Shown: one piece after another, positions 1 to 6,855 of the stretch
How positions within the stretch are numbered: position 1 is the first letter of the stretch
Layout: every line of letters begins with the position of its first letter
Assembly: GCA_029865835.1 (NCBI GenBank)
Contig: JARXAL010000039.1
Coordinates: 1 to 54,120 of the forward strand
Reading direction: 5' to 3'
Source: Verrucomicrobiaceae bacterium
GTDB lineage: Bacteria > Verrucomicrobiota > Verrucomicrobiia > Verrucomicrobiales > Verrucomicrobiaceae
Length of the DNA stretch: 54,120 nt
Notes under the pieces: generated by a model
The model's input: only the letters and a program-made list of their open reading frames with translations
What the model was told of the DNA's origin: nothing
The model's database searches: none
Made by a program: the position numbers and the translations under genes

Positions 1-1
1 C

Positions 2-973
2 CTCGGCAAGCCCTTCGGCTCCGGCGGCCTCTGGAACAACAAAAACCCCGAAGGCAAAAACCCCCTCAAGCTCGTCGACAAACCCATCGGCGAGTGGAAC
101 ACCTTCCACATCAAAATGATCGGTGAACGCGTCACCGTCACCCTCAACGGTGAAGTCGTCGTGAAAAACGCCGTCCTCGAGAACTTCTTCGCCAACAAAA
201 AAGCCGGCTACCTCGCCTACGGCAAAAAAGCCTCCAAAGACCCCAAAGCCGAATCCCCACCTCCCGGTTGGATCTCCGACCCCGTCTACGCCAAAGGCCC
301 CATCCAACTCCAAACCCACGGCAGCGAAATCCGCTGGCGCAACGTCTTCATCCGCGAAATCAGCGCCGATGAAGCCAATCAAACCCTCGCCGCCGGTGAA
401 GAAAGCTTCACCCGCATCGACAACGGCAAAGACCTCTCCAACTGGCAGGGCGCCGTCGAAAACTACGAAGTCGTCGATGGCAACATCGTCTGCAAACAAG
501 GCAAAGGCGGCGACCTCCTCACCAAGGAAGAGTATGGCGACATGACCCTCCGCTTCGAATTCAAACTCCCGCCTGCCGGCAACAACGGCATCGCCCTCCG
601 CACCCCCCTCGGCGGCCACTCCGCCAAAGACGGCCTCGAACTCCAAGTCATCGACACCGACGGCTACGAAGCCAAAACCGGCAAACCCCTCGCCCCCTAC
701 CAAGTCCACGGTTCCCTCTACCACGTCCTCGGCGCCAAGCGCGGCTTCCTCCGCCCCACCGGCGAATGGAACACCCAGGAAGTCGAAGTCCGCGGCAATC
801 AAATCAAAGTCACCCTCAACGGCACCAAAATCCTCGATGCCGACCTCGACACCCTCGACTACTCCGGCGTCAAAACCAAACCCGCCGGCATCGACCGCAA
901 AACCGGCCACATCGGCTTCGCCGGCCACAACGACCCCGTCGCCTTCCGCAACTTCCGCGTCAAACGCCTGTAG
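2..973 (+). CDS. 3-keto-disaccharide hydrolase (DUF1080) domain protein, 5' truncated
   Basis: The reading frame is open from base 2, so the true start lies outside the window. The visible 323 residues hold the end of one DUF1080 (laminin-G-like, PF06439) domain, finishing near VFIREI, and a complete second copy that starts at FTRIDNGKDLSNW and ends at FRNFRVKRL. The second copy carries the family-typical run of 'NNGIALRTP' and 'GLELQVIDTDG'. The family is abundant in Planctomycetes and Verrucomicrobia, and characterised members act on 3-keto-glycosides; many are exported. Any signal peptide would be upstream of the window. Function on a particular sugar is inference. A 9-bp inverted repeat follows the stop codon. 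Confidence 0.9.
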   Translation, partial: LGKPFGSGGLWNNKNPEGKNPLKLVDKPIGEWNTFHIKMIGERVTVTLNGEVVVKNAVLENFFANKKAGYLAYGKKASKDPKAESPPPGWISDPVYAKGPIQLQTHGSEIRWRNVFIREISADEANQTLAAGEESFTRIDNGKDLSNWQGAVENYEVVDGNIVCKQGKGGDLLTKEEYGDMTLRFEFKLPPAGNNGIALRTPLGGHSAKDGLELQVIDTDGYEAKTGKPLAPYQVHGSLYHVLGAKRGFLRPTGEWNTQEVEVRGNQIKVTLNGTKILDADLDTLDYSGVKTKPAGIDRKTGHIGFAGHNDPVAFRNFRVKRL

Positions 974-981
974 CCCCCTTA

Positions 982-1003
982 GCCGCATTCGTCAGAATGC
1001 GGC
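982..1003 (+). terminator. Inverted repeat after DUF1080 gene, possible terminator
   Basis: Perfect 9-bp arms (gccgcattc at 982-990, gaatgcggc at 995-1003) around the loop gtca, 8 bases after the stop codon of the DUF1080 gene. No T-run follows, so it is at best an atypical intrinsic terminator or an RNA-stabilising hairpin. Confidence 0.5.
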
Positions 1004-1065
1004 CCCCATCCCCTCATCGTTTCAGTCGCATTCCGGCTCGCGCGGGTTAGCATGCACCCATAGCA

Positions 1066-1464
1066 ATGCCCCCCCGCGTCCTCATCGTCGAAGAAAGCCT
1101 CCCCTACCGCCGCGTGATCCGGGAGGCCCTCATCTCCTTCCGGCACTGCGAAGTCGATGACACCCCAAACGCCGAAAGCGCCTTCGAAATGTGCCTCCGG
1201 CGCGAATACGCGCTCCTCCTCATCGCCCTCCCCCTGCAACCCTTCTCCGGCATCGTTCTCGACCGCCTCCTCGCCAAGGCCTACCCCTACGCCCACCCCG
1301 GCACCCACACCGCCCCCCCCATCATCTACCTCCTCCGTCCCACCGAGGTCTCCCAAATCTACGACCTCCAACGCGATGCCCGTGTCCGCGGTCACCTCAC
1401 CATTCCCCCAAAGCTCGACAGCCTTCTCTCCCTCACCCAAAACCTCCTCCCACCCCTGCCCTAA
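1066..1464 (+). CDS. Degenerate response-regulator receiver domain protein
   Basis: The 132-residue product is a stand-alone receiver-like (CheY-fold) domain. It starts with the beta1 pattern RVLIVEES, keeping the acidic pair at residues 9-10, and continues with an alpha1-like RRVIREAL. At the beta3 strand it reads LLLIALPLQPFSGIVL, where a canonical receiver has D-x-x-x-P-x-x-D-G; the phospho-accepting Asp appears to be Ala. A Lys occurs in the late 'PPKLDSLL' segment where receivers have KPF. No output domain is present. The stop is 9 bases before the trpF start, so it is probably translated from the same message. It may be a phosphorylation-independent pseudo-receiver; its partner is unknown. 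The alignment is by eye. Confidence 0.7.
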   Translation: MPPRVLIVEESLPYRRVIREALISFRHCEVDDTPNAESAFEMCLRREYALLLIALPLQPFSGIVLDRLLAKAYPYAHPGTHTAPPIIYLLRPTEVSQIYDLQRDARVRGHLTIPPKLDSLLSLTQNLLPPLP

Positions 1465-1473
1465 AGCAGCCCC

Positions 1474-2127
1474 ATGCCCGCCTTTCCTCCACCTGATCGT
1501 CTCGGCATCAAAATCTGCGGCCTCACCAGCCTCGATCAAACCAAAACCGTCATCGCCACCGGAGCCGATGCCATCGGCTTCAACTTCTGGCCCCACTCCA
1601 AACGCTACCTGCCCCTCGACGCCGCCCGCTCCTGGCTCCCCACCCTCACCGCCGGCCCAGCCCTCATCGCCGTCGTCGTCAATCCCGACGCAGAACTTCT
1701 CGACTCCCTCATCACCAGCCGCCTCTTCCACAGCATCCAACTCCACGGTGACGAATCGCCACAAGACGTCGCCAAACTCATGGCCCGCGGCGTCCACATC
1801 GTCAAAGCCCTTCAGGTGCGCGACGAATCCAGCCTCCTCGCCATCTCCGACTATCCCTGCCCAGACATCCTTCTCGATGCGTTCAACCCCGGCCTCTATG
1901 GCGGCGTCGGCGAACCCTTCCCCTGGCACCTCTTCGAACTCGCCCGCCAGCGCTTCCCCCAAAAACGCCTCATCCTCTCCGGCGGACTCACCCCAGAAAA
2001 CATTGCCCAAGCCGTCACCCAGACCCGCCCCGCCGCCATCGACGTCGCCTCCGGTGTCGAATCTTCCCCCGGCATCAAAGACCTCGACAAAGTCCGCGCC
2101 TTCATCACCCAAGCCCGCTCCGTATGA
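1474..2127 (+). CDS. trpF: Phosphoribosylanthranilate isomerase
   Basis: TrpF converts phosphoribosylanthranilate to CdRP in tryptophan synthesis, in the cytoplasm. The 217-residue product has the N-terminal beta1 motif IKICGLT with the catalytic Cys at residue 15, the 'GADAIGFNFWPHSKRY' segment typical of the family, the ILLDAF strand that carries the catalytic Asp, and the late phosphate-binding LSGGLTPEN and 'ASGVESSPGIKD' loops. Length is normal for a monofunctional enzyme. No other trp gene is adjacent; it lies between a receiver-like gene and a rhodanese gene, with its stop overlapping the next start (ATGA). Confidence 0.96.
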   Translation: MPAFPPPDRLGIKICGLTSLDQTKTVIATGADAIGFNFWPHSKRYLPLDAARSWLPTLTAGPALIAVVVNPDAELLDSLITSRLFHSIQLHGDESPQDVAKLMARGVHIVKALQVRDESSLLAISDYPCPDILLDAFNPGLYGGVGEPFPWHLFELARQRFPQKRLILSGGLTPENIAQAVTQTRPAAIDVASGVESSPGIKDLDKVRAFITQARSV

Positions 2128-2501
2128 CCCTGGAAAACCGCATCCTCCTTGCCCTCATCGCAGTCACGTTTGTCTTCTATTTGATCAAACTCGCCAGTCG
2201 AATCACCGCTCCGCAAGTGGCGGAACTCCTCGCCCGCGGCGCGATCATCATCGACGTCCGTTCCCCCCAGGAATTCGACTCCGGCAGCCTCCCCTCCGCA
2301 GTGAACCTGCCTCTCGATGATATCACTGACCGCATCAAATCCGTCGCCCCGGACAAAGACAAACCCATCCTGCTTCATTGCCTCAGCGGCACCCGCAGCG
2401 GCATGGCCAGAAGCCGCCTCAAAGCGCAAGGCTACACCAACGTCCATAACCTCGGCTCCTTGTCGCGCGCAGCCTTCTTGCTCCAGCCCAGGGACACCTG
2501 A
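2124..2501 (+). CDS. Membrane-anchored rhodanese-like sulfurtransferase
   Basis: The 125-residue product begins with one hydrophobic helix (about residues 8-22), followed by a single rhodanese domain. It shows 'IIDVRSPQEFDSGSLPSAVN', typical of the N-terminal half, and the active-site loop HCLSGTRSG, whose Cys is the persulfide carrier. Such proteins pass sulfur between a donor thiol and an acceptor. The helix suggests attachment to the inner membrane, with the side uncertain. The start overlaps the trpF stop by four bases, which implies translational coupling. The substrate cannot be told from sequence. Confidence 0.9.
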   Translation: MTLENRILLALIAVTFVFYLIKLASRITAPQVAELLARGAIIIDVRSPQEFDSGSLPSAVNLPLDDITDRIKSVAPDKDKPILLHCLSGTRSGMARSRLKAQGYTNVHNLGSLSRAAFLLQPRDT

Positions 2502-2521
2502 CCTCGATTGCTCCCTCCTGT

Positions 2522-2547
2522 GTTGATCTTGTCCCAGAATGATCAAC
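2522..2547. promoter_or_regulatory. Inverted repeat upstream of cytochrome gene
   Basis: Perfect 7-bp arms gttgatc (2522-2528) and gatcaac (2541-2547) with a 12-base spacer. It lies between the rhodanese stop and the cytochrome start. The spacing would suit either a dimeric regulator site or a weak hairpin; there is no evidence to choose. Confidence 0.3.
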
Positions 2548-2605
2548 TCACCCACTCGATACGGCAATGTTGCAGATAGCGTGCAACATCTCCCGTTTCA
2601 CCCTC

Positions 2606-3313
2606 ATGCACCGCCTCGTCCTTCTCATCAGTATCCTCTTGCTTGCCTGCCAAGTCCAGGCATGCGAACCCGCACCGCCACCCCCACCTCAGGTCCCTGT
2701 CTCACCTGACCTCATGGGCTCCAAATTGTTCGAGCAAACCTGCGCCGCCTGCCATGGTCCCAAAGGCGAAGGCAAAGACGAACTGCGCACGCCTTCCATC
2801 GCCCATCAACCCGCCTACTACATCCGCAATCAACTTGCCAGCTTCCGCGAAAATCGCCGCGGCAACGATCCCTCAGATCCTCAAGGCATCATGATGGCCG
2901 CCATCGCCAAAGCCCTCCAAGCCACCCAAGTCGAAAGCGTCGCCGCCCATGTTGAATCCATGCCTCTCGTCATCCCCCGCGTCCTCACCGTCGAGGGCGC
3001 AGACATCAAAGAAGGCAGATACCTCTTCGAAATGCGCTGCATGGAATGCCATCGCTACAACGCCAGCGGCGAACTCGCCTTCGGCAGCCCACCCCTCTAC
3101 GGCCTCCAAGGCTGGTACCTCACCGCCCAACTCACCAAATTCAAAACCGGCCACCGCGGCACCGCCAAAGGCGATCTCAACGGCGCCAAAATGGTCTTCA
3201 CCTCCAGCTTCATCGAAAACGACCAAATGCTCAAAGACCTCGTCGGCTACATCCTCTCCCTCAACCCCATCCCCGAGAACGACCCCTTCACCCCGGCCAC
3301 GCCCAACCCCTAG
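2606..3313 (+). CDS. Di-heme cytochrome c (exported)
   Basis: The product has two c-type heme motifs, CAACH and CMECH (residues 46-50 and 145-149 from this start), in a tandem cytochrome c arrangement like the c4/FixP-type class. The Met ligand candidates are in the 'GIMMAAIAKAL' and 'KMVFTSSF' stretches. An in-frame ATG at 2567 would add 13 residues. I chose 2606 because MHRLVLLISILLLAC is a compact signal peptide, whereas the longer form puts an unusual leader before it. The Cys of LLLAC could also be a lipobox Cys, making it a lipoprotein. The redox partner is unknown; the convergent neighbour also carries a c-heme motif. Confidence 0.9.
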   Translation: MHRLVLLISILLLACQVQACEPAPPPPPQVPVSPDLMGSKLFEQTCAACHGPKGEGKDELRTPSIAHQPAYYIRNQLASFRENRRGNDPSDPQGIMMAAIAKALQATQVESVAAHVESMPLVIPRVLTVEGADIKEGRYLFEMRCMECHRYNASGELAFGSPPLYGLQGWYLTAQLTKFKTGHRGTAKGDLNGAKMVFTSSFIENDQMLKDLVGYILSLNPIPENDPFTPATPNP

Positions 3314-3315
3314 CC

Positions 3316-3336
3316 TTGAGCCGGCGAAAGGCTCAA
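3316..3336. terminator. Bidirectional terminator-like hairpin between convergent genes
   Basis: Arms ttgagcc (3316-3322) and ggctcaa (3330-3336) flank a 7-base spacer, filling almost the entire 25-base gap between the cytochrome stop and the end of the convergent WD40/coiled-coil gene. The position argues for a shared terminator; neither side has a long T-run. Confidence 0.5.
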
Positions 3337-3338
3337 CT

Positions 3339-6300
3339 CTACTTCGGCAGCATCCCAAAGTACTGCTCCTCCAATTGCTTCACCTTCACTTTCAGCGGCT
3401 CCAGCATCGGCGACAACTTCCCAAGCTCCGCCCGAACTTCCGCCATCGAAGCATCCAACGCTGGCACCTCTTTCGTCGCCGCCGCAATCACCGCCTCCGC
3501 ATCCGCCCGACGCTTCTTCGTCTCTTCCAGTTGCTTCGTCGCCGCCGCCACCTCGGCCCCCTTCGCATCCAAAACCTTCTGCTCCCCGCCCAGCTTGTCC
3601 TGCGCCGCCTTCAACTCAGCCTCGACCGCAACCAACGCCTGCTTTAAAGGCACCAGCGATTCCTGCACCGGCTTAAGCTTTGCCGCAAACGCCTGCTCCA
3701 GCACAGGAACCTGCGCCTGCTTCTCAATCAACGCCTTCCCTCGCGCTTCAATTTCTTGATTCAAACTGGCCAGTTGCCCCTTCAGCGGTTCCGCTGCCTT
3801 TTCAGCTGCCCCAAGAGCAGCTCGCGCACCCTCCAGTTCCTTGCCCACACTCACCTGCGAGGCCTTCCCTTTCGCAATTTCGCCCGTCACGCCTTGAACC
3901 GCCAACTTCGCAGCAGCCAGAGCGCCCTCCACCTCCCCTTTTACCTTGTTCGCCGCCGCAACCTTCTCGCTGGCAGTCTTTTCCAGCGCTGCCGCAGCTG
4001 CCAAAGCCTCAGGCGGAGCCTTGGCCGCCGTTGCATCCGCCAGAGCTTTCTTAGCCGCCTCATGCGCTCCCGTTTCGGCGGCGAGTGCCTCCATCACTTT
4101 TTTCAACTGCGCCTCTCCCTCAGCCACCGCCTGGGTTTTCCCTCCCAGCGACCCTTCCTGGTTCTTTACCGCTTCTCGTGCCGTCTTCATCGCCGCTTCC
4201 AACTGCGCCACTTTCGCCTTGGCATCCTCCACTCCCTTTTGGGGTGCCGCCACTTTCCCCGTCACTTCGATCACCTTTTTCTTCAACTCTTCCAAACTCG
4301 TCGCCACATCGCTCGCCGATTTTTTCGCCGCTCCCACATCCGCCTCACGCTGTTTCAGAATCGCCGCCACCTCACCGTCCTTCACAGCCACTTCCTTCCG
4401 TTTGGCTTCCACCTTAGACGTCACCGCCTTCGCCACTTCACGACTCGGCGCCATCGCCTGATCCTGAGCCGAATGCTCTGCCTTCAGCTTCTGAAGGGTC
4501 GCCTCCTCCTGAGGAGCCGCCGCCGTGGCTGTAGCAAGAATCACTTTGGACTCTTCCAAACGCTTCACCGCCGCCGCTCGCTTGGCTTCAATGTCCGTCA
4601 CAGCATTCGTGTAGCCCGTCACTTCCCCATCCAATTTCGCCAGCTTCTCCTTCTCACTCAGCACTCCCACATTGAACTGAGCCGCGCGCAACGAGATGGG
4701 CAGTTTTTGATAAAAAGCCACCATCGCCTGCTGTTGCTTCACCCCAGCCTCAGACGCTGCCAAAGCAGCCTTGGCATCAGCCACCACTTTATCAGCTGCT
4801 TCAATGGCTTTCGGCGCGTCTGCCAACGCCTTGCTCAAATCTCCCAGTTCCTTCTCCCTGGCCGGCTTCACCCCTTGCCCCGCCACCAACGCCTCCTGGT
4901 CCTTTTTGACCTCAGCATCAATTCCCGCCAAATCCCCCGGTGCTGTCGCCACACTCTTCTTCAAAGCATCCACTCGCCCCTGTTGTTCGGCGATCTTTTT
5001 ATCCATCTCAGCCGCCTGAGCCTGCTGCTCTGGAGCCTTCAACGCCTCACGACCTTTTTTGATTTCCCCCAAAGCCACTTCCGCAGCCTTCAGTTGAGTC
5101 ACCGCCTCACCATGTTTTTTGATCACCTCCGCCTGCGCCGCGCGCTTCGCCTGCGCCTCCTGGATCGCCTTTTCAAACGCGGCAAGTTTGCCCGGCAGCT
5201 CTTTCAACTCCGCCTCAACCTGCCCCTTTCTCGCCGTCCAGTCCGCAGCCTGCTTTTTAGCTCCTGCAGCAGCAACCTCAGCCGCCTTCACCGCCTCACC
5301 TGCCTTCGCCACCTTCTGTTCCAAGGCGGGAAGAGCCGCCACCAAATCAGCCGCTGTCTTTTCCGCTTCAACAATCCTCTGCGCAATCAACGGCGGGTTG
5401 GCCGTGTAGCTCCCCTTCGCCGCAAAATCAGGAATGTTCCACCCCAACACCTCACCGCGCCAATTGCCCGATACCAAGGCCTTGCTGTCATGCAAAGCGA
5501 CCACCTTCGTAACGAGATCTCCCTGACTCTTTCCCTCGCCCAGCTTGTTGCCATTGATGTCCCACAACCGCACCAATCCATCCTTACCCGATGATGCCAA
5601 CTTCCCATCCGGCGTGAACGAAACTGACAAAACGCCCCCCCCATGCGCTGCCCACGTCTTGATCTGCTTGCCCTCAGTCATCTCCCAAACTGAGATGCTC
5701 CCATCCAGCGAGCACGATGCCAGCACATTCGAATCCGCCCGCCACGCCAAGTCAACACACGCGGCCTTATGCTGCCCCAACTGGAAAAACTCACCGCCAT
5801 TCGAAGCCTCCCAAACCATCACGTTGCCGTTCCGATCCGCCGTCGCCAAAAGAATTCCATCCGGGCTAAACACCGTGCTCAAGACCCACTCGGTATGCTT
5901 GCTTATCAAGTAAAGCTCCTCACCTGTCGCCGTGTCATAGCACTTCACCTTCTTCGACGGACTGCCAATCACGATCATCTTCTGATCCGCGCTAATGTCC
6001 GCTGACATCACCGAGTCAAACTCCTTGCCCACCTCCGTCACGCGCCGGCCTGACTTCACATCCCAAACCACCGCATGACCAAACTTCCCACCACGCCCGC
6101 CCCCCAAAATCAACAACGATCCATTGCGACTGAACCGCAACGACTGCGCATAGCCCTCCTCATAAGGCAGCACTCCCGCCAGCACTTGCTTGTCCGTGTC
6201 ATAAAGCAAAATCTGCTTCGGCCCTGCGATCGCCAACAACGGTCCCCACGGACTCGCCGCCATAGCCGTCACCGCTGTCGTCCGCGCCGTCACCCGAACC

Positions 6301-6767
6301 GGCTCAAGCAATACGTGCTCCGGCATCGCCACCGGCCCTTCCGGCTTCCCACTCGACACAGCAACCGTCAAATCCACCTTCGGCTTGTCAGACTTCCGCG
6401 CCAAACTGGACTTCGTTTCAAGCAACCCTCCGTTGATCCACTTCACCATCACCTCAATGTCCGCTGCACTCAAAGGCGAGCCTTCAGGCGGCATGAATGG
6501 CTCCTCTTTTTTAGTCGTCGTCGTCCATAGCCGACTCCCTTCCGGATTGCCCGAATCCACCACGATCCCCCCAGCTCCACCGGTCATCGTCCCTGCAAAA
6601 GTCGTCAGGTCCAAATCACCCTTCTTCTTGTCCGGGTTGTGACAGGAGAAACACTTGTTCTCCAGCATGGGCCTCACATGGTCCTCATAAGTCACCTTCT
6701 CGTCCGCTCCATTGACGAGGCACAATGAACCCGAAAGTGTCAGTACAAATAAAATCCGAATTTTCAT
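3339..6767 (-). CDS. Exported heme-WD40-coiled-coil protein (PSCyt1 type)
   Basis: This 1142-residue protein has a signal peptide (about 1-20), then a planctomycete cytochrome c domain with CFSCH at residues 39-43 followed by 'NPDKKKGDLDL'. A WD40 propeller covers roughly residues 155-450, with repeats ending in blade patterns such as VWDVKSG, VWEASNG, VWEMTEG and LWDINGN. A coiled coil rich in Ala, Lys, Glu and Gln then runs from about 465 to near the C terminus, over 650 residues. PSCyt1-WD40 combinations are typical of Planctomycetes and Verrucomicrobia and of unknown biochemical function. It is the first of three same-strand genes for large exported proteins, 88 bases from the next. Role in extracytoplasmic scaffolding or redox is inference. 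Confidence 0.9.
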   Translation of the reverse strand: MKIRILFVLTLSGSLCLVNGADEKVTYEDHVRPMLENKCFSCHNPDKKKGDLDLTTFAGTMTGGAGGIVVDSGNPEGSRLWTTTTKKEEPFMPPEGSPLSAADIEVMVKWINGGLLETKSSLARKSDKPKVDLTVAVSSGKPEGPVAMPEHVLLEPVRVTARTTAVTAMAASPWGPLLAIAGPKQILLYDTDKQVLAGVLPYEEGYAQSLRFSRNGSLLILGGGRGGKFGHAVVWDVKSGRRVTEVGKEFDSVMSADISADQKMIVIGSPSKKVKCYDTATGEELYLISKHTEWVLSTVFSPDGILLATADRNGNVMVWEASNGGEFFQLGQHKAACVDLAWRADSNVLASCSLDGSISVWEMTEGKQIKTWAAHGGGVLSVSFTPDGKLASSGKDGLVRLWDINGNKLGEGKSQGDLVTKVVALHDSKALVSGNWRGEVLGWNIPDFAAKGSYTANPPLIAQRIVEAEKTAADLVAALPALEQKVAKAGEAVKAAEVAAAGAKKQAADWTARKGQVEAELKELPGKLAAFEKAIQEAQAKRAAQAEVIKKHGEAVTQLKAAEVALGEIKKGREALKAPEQQAQAAEMDKKIAEQQGRVDALKKSVATAPGDLAGIDAEVKKDQEALVAGQGVKPAREKELGDLSKALADAPKAIEAADKVVADAKAALAASEAGVKQQQAMVAFYQKLPISLRAAQFNVGVLSEKEKLAKLDGEVTGYTNAVTDIEAKRAAAVKRLEESKVILATATAAAPQEEATLQKLKAEHSAQDQAMAPSREVAKAVTSKVEAKRKEVAVKDGEVAAILKQREADVGAAKKSASDVATSLEELKKKVIEVTGKVAAPQKGVEDAKAKVAQLEAAMKTAREAVKNQEGSLGGKTQAVAEGEAQLKKVMEALAAETGAHEAAKKALADATAAKAPPEALAAAAALEKTASEKVAAANKVKGEVEGALAAAKLAVQGVTGEIAKGKASQVSVGKELEGARAALGAAEKAAEPLKGQLASLNQEIEARGKALIEKQAQVPVLEQAFAAKLKPVQESLVPLKQALVAVEAELKAAQDKLGGEQKVLDAKGAEVAAATKQLEETKKRRADAEAVIAAATKEVPALDASMAEVRAELGKLSPMLEPLKVKVKQLEEQYFGMLPK

Positions 6768-6855
6768 AAATGAATGGAAAGTTAAAGCTCACGCTGGCTG
6801 TCGAGTCCCAGCACACCCGTTTTTCCTAAAGCGACATTCCGCAGTCAGTCTCAGC

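Noticed and set aside
979-2112. 377-residue open frame on the - strand opposite the receiver and trpF genes
   Set aside because: Low-complexity Gly/Glu/Asp/Val composition from C-ending codons of the real genes; trpF is certain on the other strand.
1157-2320. 387-residue + strand frame rich in Pro and Ser
   Set aside because: Out-of-frame shadow of trpF and the rhodanese gene; no domain, extreme composition.
3756-5594. 612-residue frame antisense to the coiled coil
   Set aside because: Arg/Leu/His/Phe/Ser-rich shadow of repetitive Ala/Lys/Glu codons; the WD40/coiled-coil gene is well supported.
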